Source of the DNA: Trichosphaerium sp. ATCC 40318 | Taxonomy: Eukaryota; Discosea; Flabellinia; Trichosidae | Length of the DNA: 64,000 nucleotides | Assembly (NCBI GenBank): GCA_038496445.1 | Contig: JALMLS010000594.1 | Span: 124,001 to 188,000 of the forward strand | Reading direction: 5' to 3' | The notes under the pieces: model-generated | Told to the model about the DNA's origin: nothing | The model's input: the letters and a program-made list of their open reading frames with translations, nothing else | Database searches by the model: none | Made by a program: the position numbers and the translations under genes | Shown here: piece by piece, positions 1-11,131 of the stretch | Layout: the number at the start of each line of letters is the position of its first letter | Numbering within the stretch: position 1 is the stretch's first letter

Positions 1-498
1 CAGTAGTGTCGGAGTGCCCTCATACGCCTGTAAAACAGAAAAAGACGCCCTCAAAGCAAGATTGTGAGTGACTGTTCGCTATTTAGAATAATACCACGTT
101 TTAATGACACTCAATAGCTCCTTCAGTCAAAAAGAGAACAAAGAAGATAAAAACCTTTCAACCATACGCTCAGTACGTAACCGACACTTTACATCAACCA
201 ACATGACGTAGGTACTTATGTGAGAACGCATGCTATGTTCCAGAGAACCCACGAAGCCATACACTACCGTATAGTCGCATTACGTTAAAACGAAAAGAAG
301 AGAACGAAAGAACACGTACGTTTAATTCTGACGCGTTTTAAAACACGCACACTTACAGCTGACAGGTGAGTGGCTTTTGAATTTTTCTTACGCGGAAAAA
401 CCGCTTCACACAGCAACACCACATGCCCAGGAATTTCACGGATTTGAGTACGGCGCCAATTTTTTTCTTTAAACTTCATTCTTCTTCACCCACTGACA
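1..498. other. intergenic, no gene recognised
   Basis: No reading frame here looks like coding sequence, and no RNA gene or repeat was recognised. The stretch may hold the promoter of the gene that starts at 499. Confidence 0.4.
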
Positions 499-1535
499 AT
501 GTCAAAAGAGAAATCTGTGTTGAAGCAACTAGAGGTGATGCTTGCATATACGGTATCATTATTTATGATCCTGTCCGTGAGAAATATTCTGTGCGTTGAG
601 AGTGTTTCTTTTTTTTTGGAGCAGAATCATTGTGCTTATTTTGGATTAGCGCTATATAGGCAAGGCTAGTACTATACGTGCTCGATTAGGCGGTTCTCCT
701 AAAGCTACGTCTGGTCCTCATAGTCGTGATGTATTAGAATGTCTTGAGTTTATTAAGGAGTCCTCTAGAGGGAATGAACCTAAGGCAGTACTTAATTTTT
801 TATTAAACCAAAACAAACAGCTAGTTGATGTAGTCACTGCAGCTTCTGTTGTTCATTGTTGTAAATATCTAGCGAAATATAAAAATATGTACTTCAGTAA
901 GTCTATAAACCACACAGAAGGCAAGGCATTCAAAGCTGATTACCTTGAAGCAAACAAAGAAGCATACGAGGTAAAAACGGAATTTATTGAGAACGACAAA
1001 AAAGCATCCTCCATTTTTTCTGAGTTTTCTTTTACAGCATATGCCTCACTGTTATCAGTATGGTAGTTGGATATATATCCTTTCAAAGCTTAGTAAGTCA
1101 GCTCAGGACTTAGTAATAAAAGAAACATGGTTAAACGAGAATGAGGCAAAGTACATTGAGGACTTTAACACAAAGTTACCAAACGGCTTGAACATAGTAG
1201 ATGTAAGTTGACTTCAAATAAACTCACTGGATTAATAGTACTAGGCACAAAATAGAAATAGCCCGAAGAAACCATCACCAAGGCAGATAATAAAATCACT
1301 ACAGATACAAAACAATCAATTAAAAAGCAAAGATGAAGAATACAAGGATTCCATAAAAAAGTTAACAGAAGAACTTGAGAAACTAAAGATGATTTCAAAG
1401 AAAAGACAACAGTTGGATCCATTGGTACAGTATAGAAACAATATAGATAAAGTTGTAAAAAGAAGCCGTGAGAGAAATGAAGCAATGTATAGGAGAAATA
1501 GGCAACGTGTGCTTGAAATGCAAAGCCGACAATAA
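499..1535 (+). CDS. hypothetical coiled-coil protein, 4 exons
   Basis: I do not recognise this gene. A consistent model has exons 499-534, 665-970, 1038-1202 and 1245-1535. Together they give 798 nt, or 265 residues plus a TAA stop, with the frame kept throughout. The second intron (gtaaaa to ttttacag) and the third (gtaagt to tactag) look typical of the window. The first intron (gtgatg to caag, 130 nt) is less typical, so the start is less certain. The last exon encodes a charged, Lys/Glu/Gln-rich helical segment that is probably a coiled coil, ending in an Arg-rich tail (RRNRQRVLEMQ). There is no signal peptide or membrane segment. It could be a DNA- or chromatin-associated protein, but no domain proves this. 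Confidence 0.5.
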
Positions 1536-2136
1536 ACGTATTTATTCTTCGTTCTCCTCCCAGTTATATCCGCGCGAACTGTATGCTTCAACAACGGCAT
1601 AACGCATACCATAGCATGTCTAAGCACGTGAACTGCCTCTCTCACTATGCCGACTCATAAGACTTGCGTCTTGAAATCGTAGCAGCCAGCGCTACACAAC
1701 AAACTAACAAAGCGTCAACTAACTGTTTTTTACAACGCTGTGTCTGGTGTTCATTGTCCAAAATATCACCCAAAACGAGTCAACTGCATTCGTACAACAA
1801 GTATCTGATAAATTTGTACTTTTAAGAAATATCTATCACGTGATAACCTATGTCTAAGGTATGTTTTCGCAAGAAATAAAGTCAACAATGTTTTAATGGC
1901 AACGACGCTCTCTAAGATATTTTAGACTCCAAAGGATCATAAATCGCCAAAGCGTGGGGTATATATACCCCAAACAATACCGTTCATACTCTACTAGACC
2001 TTCCCTTTGATATTCAACGGTATTTATGCACTTTCAACGCAGAAACGTTCTCAAAGTTCCATGTACTCTCGAAAAGAGCTGCGATGAACACTCATTACAA
2101 TGCCAACCTTGAAAAAAAAGGTAAGTGCAGGTCTGA
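1536..2136. other. intergenic, no gene recognised
   Basis: No coding exon or RNA gene was recognised. A TCACGTGA palindrome lies at about 1836-1843, one of many in this window. Confidence 0.4.
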
Positions 2137-2690
2137 AAATTATCATGGTATAATACCATATTTTATGGTATAATCACCTTTTATGGTACAAGCTCAGTAT
2201 AATCCATAATTATACCATATAATTATACCATAAAATATGGTATAATACCATGTTTTTTGGACAAATGGTATAACAGCCATTATACCATGTTTATACCATA
2301 TCTCAATTTATAGAATATAATTATACCATAAAACATGGTACTATACCATGGTATTATACTGCATTTTAAAGTATATTATACCATGCATTATACCATATAA
2401 TTATACCATAAAACACAGTATTATACCATGGTATTATACCACATTTTACAGTATATTATACCATGCATTATACCATATAATTATACCATAAAACATGGTA
2501 CTATACCATGGTATTATACTGCATTTTAAAGTATATTATACCATGCATTATACCATATAATTATACCATAAAACACAGTATTATACCATGGTATTATACT
2601 GTATTTTACAGTATTGTATACCATGCATTATACCATATAATTATACCATAAAATGTGGTATTATACCGTGGTATTATACTGTATAAGTAT
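2137..2690. repeat. 80-bp tandem repeat with 160-bp higher-order period
   Basis: The anchor GTATATTATACC recurs at 2371, 2451 and 2531, with a variant (GTATTGTATACC) at 2611, giving an exact 80-bp period. Copies one and three match each other closely, and so do copies two and four (for example ACATGG versus ACACAG at the same place), so the repeat has a 160-bp dimer structure. Less regular TATACCAT/ATGGTATA motifs extend upstream to about 2137. Each unit is rich in self-complementary TATACCATGGTATA and could fold into hairpins. Confidence 0.85.
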
Positions 2691-2996
2691 AAGTTAGTCA
2701 AAGCTCACTTGGTCTGCACTTGATTTAATAGCATATGGATCTACACAAACGCCATACCACACAATGCTTTGACAGTAGCTGTTATTGAACATAATTGGCA
2801 TATAAATGTGTGAAAAACAGTTTTAAGAGAGAAATCTGGTAACGCGCCCCAATTACGGGCGTTTTAGGGATAAATTGGCCAACTTTCTCCGATTAATGGT
2901 ATTTGAGGAAGAAACCACTCCGCGTACCCCATGTTAGAACGCTACAGTGGTAGACACACCAAAAACGCGTTTAGCGCTCGAAAAATGCCCATTCGC

Positions 2997-3022
2997 AAAA
3001 AACCTCCAATTGGAGGTTTTTT
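2997..3022. repeat. 26-bp perfect palindrome, hairpin-like
   Basis: Six A, then CCTCCAATTGGAGG, then six T form a perfect inverted repeat without a spacer. It resembles an intrinsic terminator, but this is a eukaryotic locus with no gene ending here. Confidence 0.7.
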
Positions 3023-3208
3023 TCTCCAGCTCTCATTTTTTTCTCCCCTCCATAGGCATTTTTACACTCAATCAACGCCATACAGCCTCATTTACCAAAT
3101 CAGGAGCAAAATTATTTATTTTTTTTTGACATTCTTGATATATGCCCCAATGTGTGTTAAACCGCGCAATTAGTGTTATAAGGCAAAGTTGTTTCAGAGC
3201 CTACCCAT

Positions 3209-3262
3209 TTTTCGAGTTTTTTGGTTTTTTTTGGATTTTTTTGGATTTTTTTGGTTTTTTTC
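3209..3262. repeat. T-rich microsatellite
   Basis: Repeated TTTTTTGG and TTTTTTGGA units form a simple-sequence tract. Confidence 0.8.
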
Positions 3263-3839
3263 CTACTAAACACCCGCATTTGCCAGAACAGATAGCATTT
3301 AGGCTCTGCACCCATGCGTTGACCTTACGAGTGATATTGTAAACTAATTGGCTAAGCCAGGGCATAAAACTAAGTCTTGACCAGTTTATCGCCCGCACAA
3401 CACAAGGTACGCTAGAAAGTAGTTGTTTTAAAGCTGTTTGCCATAGGTTTTACAGGCTTAATAGGTGATATAAAAAAAACAAAACGTGTTAGCCGCCCAA
3501 CCAGGTACTATTCCGCTAGAACTCGTTTCCGATGAGGTTGGTAGCTATTTTCATTTCTTTGTTTTAGTCTTGGTTTGGCTTCACTGTGCAGGTCATTTGT
3601 TACTCTCAGTGCTGCCATCACAACAAAACAACAATTTTTGTATGACTATTTATTTTGTGTACAAGAAACCAAGCCGGCGCTAACTCTTCTTTTAGGTTTC
3701 ATGCTATATCCATTCAATGCACTTACAGCAAGTACAATCTGTTCTTTTAAGGTTATTTGATCACTGCAAAAAAGGACATGGGCAAAACTAAAGGTCACGG
3801 ATGTAAACAAAAAAAAGATGTATTAATAAATGTGTTTTT

Positions 3840-4200
3840 ATTTTTAGAACAGTTTTTACACGGTATAATACACCTGGTTTTGTGGTATAATCTACCAAGT
3901 TTTAAGGTATAATATACCAGGCTTTATGGTATTATACTGTGTTTTATACCATGTTTTATGGTAGAATTATACCATATAATGCATTTTTTCAGGTGAAAAA
4001 ATATGGTATAAATTCGCACTTTCTACTGTATATTTATGGTATAATTTGGCTGTTTCATGGTATAAATCCTTTGATTTATGGTATATTATACTGGAATTTG
4101 TGGTATAAAATTGGAATCAATGGTATAATTATACCACAAATTCATGGTATCTACCATAAAAACAGCTCGAGAATTTTAGACCTGGTGGATGTATTGGTAT
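3840..4200. repeat. dispersed ATGGTATAAT-type motif array
   Basis: GGTATAAT, ATGGTATAAA and their complements recur every 15-30 bases, using the same TATACCAT/ATGGTATA vocabulary as the 80-bp tandem repeat at 2137-2690 but without a fixed period. The array runs directly into the 5' end of the YwqK-repeat gene that begins near 4189. Confidence 0.75.
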
Positions 4201-5049
4201 AAGAGCGGCCAGTTATACGCCACCGTCATGATGAAAGATGGTAAAAATACCGGAGAATACAAACAATGGCGTGAGAGTGGACAATTTGAGGCAGTCATTA
4301 AATACGTTAATGGTGAAGGAAGAGAAATAAAGCAATGGAATGAGAATGGAATACTTTGTATTGACTTAACTGTTGTTAATGGTAAGAAAAACGGAGAAGT
4401 GAAGCAGTTTTATGAGAATGGAAAATTATCTACAGTGATTATATATGTAGACAGTAAGGAATATGGAGAAGCAAAGCAATGGCATGAAAATGGGACATTA
4501 TCATCACATGCTAAATTTATTAATGGGAAATATATTGATTTGAAGAATTGGCATAGTAATGGACAGCTTCATACTTATACTCCTTTTTCTGATGGTAAAC
4601 AACATGGAGAATTTAAACAGTGGAGAGAAGACGGTACACTTGAGTTAAGTGCCGTATATGATGATGGTAAAAAAGTTTATTTAAAAATGTGGAATGAGAA
4701 TGGACTGCTTCAGCATTACACTTCATTTACCGATGGCAAGCCAAATGGCGAGTGTAAGAAGTGGCATGACAATGGACAACTTGCAATATACACTAAGTAT
4801 ATTGATTATAAGATAGAGGGCGAGATTAAGCATTGGTATGACAATGGACAACTCGCTCTAGTTACCACAGTAATTAAAGGTATGAAAAACGGGGAGTACA
4901 AAGAGTGGCATCGTAATGGCCAACTTGCTGTACAAGCAACCTATGCTGATGATAAACTAAATGGTGAGCACAAAGTGTGGGATGAAAATGGCCAACTTTC
5001 AAGATGGTCAATGTACAAAGATGGTGAAGAAATACCTGGGGACGCATAG
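4189..5049 (+). CDS. YwqK/MORN-like repeat protein, probably 5'-truncated
   Basis: The single-exon frame of 286 codons contains about 12 copies of a 22-24 residue repeat. Its core is GEYKxWxxNGQL followed by a short beta-hairpin segment, the pattern of the bacterial YwqK antitoxin family and of MORN-like proteins in protists and giant viruses. The repeats probably form an elongated beta-structure for protein binding. The intact relative at 40593-42112 has an F-box before its repeats; here none is seen. The ATGGTATAAT array reaches the first codons, so the 5' end may have been lost. The annotated start (ATG at 4189) is only the first in-frame methionine near the repeat edge. The stop is TAG at 5047-5049. 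Function is not known. Confidence 0.7.
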   Translation: MYWYKSGQLYATVMMKDGKNTGEYKQWRESGQFEAVIKYVNGEGREIKQWNENGILCIDLTVVNGKKNGEVKQFYENGKLSTVIIYVDSKEYGEAKQWHENGTLSSHAKFINGKYIDLKNWHSNGQLHTYTPFSDGKQHGEFKQWREDGTLELSAVYDDGKKVYLKMWNENGLLQHYTSFTDGKPNGECKKWHDNGQLAIYTKYIDYKIEGEIKHWYDNGQLALVTTVIKGMKNGEYKEWHRNGQLAVQATYADDKLNGEHKVWDENGQLSRWSMYKDGEEIPGDA

Positions 5050-5654
5050 TTCTGGAATCCTCCAACCTAAGAACCTCAATAATTTTGCTCCTGAGGTGAT
5101 GGATGTAGTAGTCATTAATTAGTTACTTAAGTGTTCAAATACAGAATAAACTTTTGTTGCTTAGTTCGTTAAGCTGTCAATAGTTGAATGTACATTTTTG
5201 ATCTTACCAGTACATTGTGACTTAAGGCAAACTCATAAAGCGTTGGTCTTAAGCAACAATGTACATGTGAGTTAATATACAGTTTCTACTATAACAAAAG
5301 AAGCACGTGCCTGAACATAAGACGTTATTTTAAGAATGTAAAACAGTCTGAAGCTGAAAACTGAGTTCATTTGATTTCTCCAAAAAGAATCAGCTGAAAT
5401 ATACAGTTATGCATGTACCAAATACGCGTTACTGGGTACATAGGTTTACGCTCAGCACACCTGGTGTAGCAATATATTAGGCGTTCTGATCGCTTTATCT
5501 GATGAAAAGGTAAACATATCTTAACTTGTGCTATACTGTTAAACTCTTGTCTGAGCCCTGATTCGCTGGTTGGAGATAAAGCATATCCACCTTCGAATAC
5601 TACTAGACAATCATTATTTCGTCTCTAATCAATGTTTAACAAACAGATATAGCA
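5050..5654. other. intergenic, no gene recognised
   Basis: No coding exon was recognised. A CACGTG lies at about 5303. Confidence 0.4.
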
Positions 5655-5797
5655 CGTATGCTTTTCATAAACAGAATCACCAAAAGCAATAAAAACGTCT
5701 GTTGGTACCTTACAATATGACCAAAAAGAATTTACTGGTAAACTCCACGTGACATCAATAGTGGTCAATAGTGAAATCAATAGATACCATAGAGTTA
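5655..5797 (-). repeat. dispersed repeat, copy 1 (minus strand)
   Basis: On the minus strand this stretch resembles 28500-28625 on the plus strand over about 130 bases. The best-matching core is TTTATTGCTTTTGGTGAT followed by a GTGTTTATGAAA-like stretch. In both copies this core can be read in the same frame as FIAFGDSVYE, so the repeat may derive from coding sequence. It is not a recognised transposon. Confidence 0.55.
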
Positions 5798-6014
5798 CTA
5801 CGCATTGTGTTTTAAACGCCATTGTGTTCCTCGTTTAGGACGCTTTGACTTTCATAATGTGAACTGTCACGTTATTCTCAGAAAAACCCGAGAAATCGAA
5901 ACTGCTTACACAGTAAAAACAGCAAAAATAACCGAAATGACTAATAAACGTGTATTTAAAATCATTGAGTTAGCTGTACTCTTACAAGTAATTTGTAAAT
6001 TATGGAAACCTTGG

Positions 6015-6920
6015 CTAATCATGCAAAATGGTATGTGCTCCGGCAAGTGCTTTGACACCTTCATTAGTTACTGAAGTGTTATCTAGGACAATAGTATGAA
6101 CTCCAGCAAGTGATTTAATACCTTCATCAGTAACTGAAGTGTTATTGAGGGAAATATTATGAACTCCAACAAGTGCTTTGACACCTTCGTCAGTTACTGA
6201 AGTGCCACCAAGGTAAATAGTATGAACTCCAGCGAGTGCTTTGACACCTTCATTAGTAATTGAAGTGTTATCTAGGGGGCCATAGTTGTTTCCGAATTTT
6301 CCGAAAACAAAAATTCGAAAGTGTAGAAAGATGCAGAAAGATGCATAGCTAGGGCAGTCCACTTAACTAGAAAGCGCCTGGTTCACTTACGGTCGGGTCC
6401 TCGCTGTGCTCGGAACTAGAACCCGACCTTCGCTCACATATAGTGATCTATTGGTGGGTATAGGCATTCAGTTTTTGTATCGAATTCTATTTTTTCGAAT
6501 TTTTTCTTTCGAAAAATTCGGAAAAAACGTGGGTCCGTTATCTAGGTCAATCGTATGAACTCCAGCGAGTGCTTTGACACCTTCATCAGTAACTGAAGTG
6601 TTATCAAGGTAAATAGTATGAACTCCAGCAAGTGCTTTGGCAATGTTGTCATGCAAATAAGGTACCGAGATTTTTGTGTATTTAAGAATCCCAGGATGTT
6701 GTACAGCTGATTTTGCTTGAGCTAATGTTGTAATTATAATAGCGTGGTATCCAATAACATCGTGAATAATAGAAGCAAGCAAATGACATGTCTGACAAGC
6801 TGCAAATCGCGATTTGGTCGTTTGACGCAAGATGTGTGCTAATATCTCGGTCGGTAACTGTAGCAAGCTTGTACTGGTGGTACTGTCAATTCTACAACGC
6901 TTTGAGGTACAAAGCATCAT
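6015..6920 (-). pseudogene. F-box/leucine-rich-repeat gene broken by a 260-bp MITE
   Basis: On the minus strand, from the ATG at 6920, an F-box (LLQLPTEILAHILRQT) is followed by a helical linker and then LRRs of 23-24 residues of the type GVKALAGVHTIDLDNTSVTD. After the second LRR the frame enters inserted DNA (6277-6536) and soon meets a stop. Four more LRRs follow on the far side, ending in a stop at 6015. The break lies inside a LDNTS codon run and is flanked by a duplicated GTTATCTAGG. F-box proteins of this type join SKP1-cullin-F-box ubiquitin ligases, and the LRRs would bind substrate. As it stands only the F-box and two LRRs could be made. Confidence 0.8.
6277..6536. mobile_element. 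MITE-like element, 260 bp, with ~40-bp imperfect TIRs
   Basis: The left end starts GGGCCATAG and the right end, reverse-complemented, starts GGACCCACG. Both continue into TTTCCGAATTTT[C/T]CGAAA and then AAAATTCGAAA. The element is flanked by direct copies of GTTATCTAGG at 6267-6276 and 6537-6546, although this word also occurs naturally in the LRR repeats. A 9-10 bp target duplication would fit Mutator-like elements and 8 bp would fit hAT. The interior contains a hairpin with stem GGTCGGGT/ACCCGACC. No coding capacity. Confidence 0.75.
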
Positions 6921-8536
6921 ATCGTCTATGTTTGTCTAATTAATAACAGCTAGCTGTGATAGAGGAACCCACAACGTTGAAAGTAAGTATAAAAGCTGTT
7001 TTATTACGAATTTAAGTCACGTGATACCGCGGTCGAAATTAAGAAACGTGTACTTAAATGTCGAAAAAAAGTAAAAATTCAAAGTGATATTGAACTGTTC
7101 GCCACAAAGGGAGACAACTGGGTTATGGCGCTCAGTCGCCGCTAGGCTATGCCTCTGCCACCCCACTAAAAGGGGACTTTCTAAATAGTTCCTATGGCAT
7201 AATATAGGATAATTAGTGTGCCGAATTTTTGACTGTTTTTGTCCAAGTTTCACATATTTGTTTTTCCGTAAGAAACATGTGCAATTAGCTGCCCGTAGTA
7301 AACTTGGAGGCAGGCTGGTGTATTTCGAAGAAATCATGTTTTAGTGGAAGGCCTCTTACTAGATACATACTGACCAATTTCAGCGAAGAACACATGTACG
7401 TGTGTATCCTGCGTTTCACATTAACAGTCCATGTCCAAATTCAATGAATTTAAACTGAATAACACTAAGATCAATAAAATGAAGCGTAGCGCATCATCAT
7501 CGCTTTCCGAACCTCCTAAGAAGATAACAAAGCTAACCAACCATTGCACAGATGCTTTGGAGTCGTTATCAGACGATAAACTGGTAAAACAGTTAAATAC
7601 TACCCAAGTGCTTTTAGAATCACTCTCTCAAGATATTACAAAGCGTGTTGGTATTTTCTATGGGAATAAAGTCATTAAATCACTGTACGACCTGAGTGAG
7701 CATCTCAACATTCCAGATATCAGAAATAATCAAGAAGCTAAACAAAACATGCTATTGACATTACAAGAGCACATAAACTCAACCATACAAACAAGTGCAC
7801 TTACTAGGCAGTTCAAATCTCGTGTTGACAAATGGATAACATCAATGAGAGAATTTTTAAAGAAAAATGAAGACACAAAAGACGAGACAATGTTTGAACC
7901 AGAGGAAGATTTTTCAATACCAGCTTGTGACAGTGAAAAACAAATAAATCAATTGGTGCTATTGAGTCAACTTGTTGAGGTTCATAAGGAAGGTATGTAA
8001 GAGTTTCTTTATCACCATCAACAGTTGTACAATCAACTATTTTTTGAGTCACCTCAAGTTTGCCTTTCATTAAAAGGATTTGCAGGCAATTTATGTGTTT
8101 GCTTTGTGCCTAAATTACTTATGTGACTTTGTTACTTGCTTGCTAATCTACCATAGATTGTGACAGAACAGAAATAGCCAAGGACTATTGTTCAACAACT
8201 ACAGTTAATGCAAGTGTTGGTACAATTGATCTTGACTTCTACAGTACAAGATGGGCACCACACAGTAGTAAAATAGAAATGGGAATTTTTAAGTAATCCA
8301 CCCTGTTTTCCTATGGGAAAAGTAAACGGAAAAACTCTTCCTTAATTCCCATTGAATTTATATGAAATTCCGTAAGTATTACTCATAGAATTCTTAAAGT
8401 ATTACTTTTGGAATTGCATATGTATTTTATATAGAATTCTCTATGTATTCTTTATCTCTTTGGGGACCATCCCGCATATATGCGGGATTTAAGTTATTGT
8501 ACTCCTTAAACTAAATAAAACCCTTAAACCTAAAGT

Positions 8537-11131
8537 ATGGAGGAGTTAGTGGACACACAGCCATTGATAGACCACGAAATAGAGTATGACTCTGATAGTA
8601 TCTCCTTTCCTGATTCAAGTGATGAGTCTGAAATAGCCTCAAATGATATTCCAGGTATGTTATATGCTATTATAAGCATCTAGAATACACAAAACTGCAA
8701 TGTAAAGGAGTATTTCTTAATTTAGAAAAAAGTTTCTCCTTTTAGAAAACACCTGTATATGATGTTAAATATGGCTGCGAACAGCCTCAAAGCAAAATCG
8801 TTTTGATTCATTGAGTTTGAAGCTCATAATTCAAAGAATACTATTTAAAAAAACCACAAAAATGTTTCTGTTCCTTTTCTATCTATATGGATGTAAAATT
8901 GTCCTGCGGTTCGATTGGGAGTGGTCCCGTTCGATTTCATCAACTTTCAAGCTCACAATTTGCAAAACAATTTTGTACAATATCCACGAAATTTTTTTAT
9001 TGCCTACCTACTTACATGGTGTAAAATATCCACAAAATTTTTTTTTTTGCCTACCTGACACTTACATGGTGTAAAATTGTTTTGCGGTTCGATTGGAAGT
9101 GGTCCCGTTTGATTTCATCAACTTTCAAGCTCACAATTTGCAAAACAATTTTGTACAATATCCACGAAATTTTTTTATTGCCTACCTACTTACATGGTGT
9201 AAAATTGTCCTGCGGTTCGATTGGGAGTGGTTCCGTTCGATTCTGTCAACTTACAAGCTCACAATATACAAAACAATTTTGTACAATATCCACGTTTTAG
9301 TAATAGTGTTTTTTAGTTGAGGAGAACATGTCTGATAGTGAAATGGAGGAGATAGATGAGATATCTGACAATGCAAAAGTAAATGAAGCACCTGTTAGAA
9401 ATGATGAAGGTGTTGAAGACATTGTGACACCAGCTAATTTGTATTCTCCACAAAAATGGGTGAATAATTCTAATGAATCATATTCTCCAAAGGGAGTATG
9501 TGACTATGATCCCATACTCAATTTGCCAGATGACTTTCCCTCTCCTGACAATTGTACTGAATATGACATGTGGAAACTATTTTTTCCATATGAGACATTA
9601 CAAAATTGGTGTATCGAAACTTCTAATTACGGCAGAGCAAAAGTTGGACTTGAGTGGGGAGAAAACATAACTGTTGATCAAATGATAACCTACATGGCAA
9701 TAAGATATACAATGGGTACAAATAAATGCTAGTAAGTATAATTAACATTGATTTAGGGATGATGCATGCACCTGCAATAAAAGACTACTGGAGAGATCAC
9801 CCATCATTTCATAATGAGTCTATTGCTAAAGCAATGAGTAGAAAAGAGTTTTTGAGAATCCATCATGCTTTGCACTTTGTACAAGGCCGACAACGACCTG
9901 ATGGTGCTCCATATTGGTGGAAAGCAAAGTCATTTATGGATAGTTTTCGCACAAGCTGTCTTGAGTTAGTAACTCCTGGGCGTGATTTATCAGCAGATGA
10001 GGAAACCATAAAGTGTAAAAGCACATAAGTACAATTTTTTTATTGTGTTGATGCTTATCAAAATACAAGCTATGCAGGTCCAATGCGTCATACCAGAATG
10101 GCCAAACCAATTGGTGTAGGCCTTGTGCTTGATTGTATCACTTTAAAGGGAGGATATGTTTTTACATTTATCACTTGTCCAAGGGCAGGAACTGAGATGA
10201 AAAAACAAATCCTTACACTTATTGATCAAATGACGTTGCAAGAGGGACATAAAGTTCATTTATATGCTGACAATTTGTATTCTGGTTTGGAGTTAGTGCA
10301 AGAGTTAAATGCCAGAAACATATTGTATTGTGGAACTGTACGAAGCAATAGAAAAGCAGCCACATTGATAATCAGCCAAAGTTTTGTAACTGCAGAAAAA
10401 GGACATTGGGAAAGCATGCATCGTAACCAAGTAGGAGCATTGTATCAAATTCATGATAGCAAGGTACAACAAAATTAATATATTATCATTTATACTAACA
10501 CACATAGATATTTTACATGGTATCCAACATTCATGTAATTCAACACACTCCTGTTTTACGTAAAGAAAAAGGCAGAAATGGAAAGAAATCGTACAATATG
10601 CCTCTTGCTTTACGTGATTACAACAAGTACATGATGGGTTCTGATGTTGCTGATCAAAAACGAGGCAGCTATTCAACGTTTAGAAAAAAAACCCATTGGT
10701 ACATGGCTTATTTTGAATGGATGATTGATACAGCAGTTGTAAATGCTGGTTGGATGTTGTCTTATTACCGAAATGAGAAAATATCAACTAAAAAGTTTTT
10801 AGAAAATCTTACAGACCACATATTTACTCACGTTGCTCCTGAACGAACTGCCAAAAAATCTCCTCGAAAATGTCAACAAATGAAAAAACAACGCAAATTG
10901 ACACTCAAACGCAAAAGAGTTCTATCAGAACATGAGCATATGCCTGTGTGGGTACCTACAAGAGGAAATTGTGCTTATTGTGAACCAAGAAGAGATGTTA
11001 ACTTCAAATGCCGAATATGTGATAAGTTTTTATGTATGACTCCATTCAAGGGTACAAAACCCACTTCTGGGTCTTTTTATACACCTTGTTTCACTCATTA
11101 CCATGATGAGCGCAGATATTTAGAAGATTAA
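8537..11131 (+). CDS. piggyBac transposase (DDE_Tnp_1_7), 5 exons
   Basis: Exons 8537-8654, 9317-9715, 9757-10014, 10078-10463 and 10508-11131 join in frame to 1,785 nt (594 residues). The order is typical of the family: an acidic N-terminus, then PYETLQNWC, MGMMHAPAIKDYW and FLRIHHALHF. The putative catalytic acidic residues are in LSADEE, LYADNLYSG and MGSDVADQ. The C-terminus has a Cys/His-rich domain (CAYC, CRICDKFLC, CFTHYH), as in other piggyBac proteins, for binding the ends. The enzyme would cut and paste at TTAA. The first intron is long (662 nt) and contains tandem duplications. No frameshift was seen, so it may still be active. Confidence 0.9.
8880..9300. repeat. tandem duplication inside piggyBac intron 1
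   Basis: A unit of about 128 bp starting TGCGGTTCGATTGG recurs near 8905, 9083 and 9210. The first copy carries an extra partial duplication (ATGGTGTAAAAT to GCCTACCT). It lies in the first intron of the transposase gene. Confidence 0.85.

Larger units (their letters stand above)
2691..3836. other. intergenic, short repeats only
   Basis: No gene was recognised. The stretch holds a perfect palindrome at 2997-3022 and a T/G microsatellite at about 3209-3262. Short open frames here lack intron signals or recognisable domains. Confidence 0.4.

Noticed and set aside
285-479. Minus-strand open frame upstream of the first gene
   Set aside because: No intron context, domain or codon pattern; probably chance.
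2997-3022. Bacterial-style intrinsic terminator
   Set aside because: The locus is eukaryotic and no transcript end is evident; treated only as a palindrome.
3201-3398. Lys/Pro-rich open frame across the T/G microsatellite
   Set aside because: It is a translation of simple sequence.
3486-3760. Two overlapping hydrophobic plus-strand open frames
   Set aside because: They overlap in different frames and show no recognised domain or intron structure.
4189-5049. Bacterial YwqK antitoxin with a toxin partner
   Set aside because: The repeat family matches, but the genome is eukaryotic, no toxin gene is adjacent and a paralogue is fused to an F-box.
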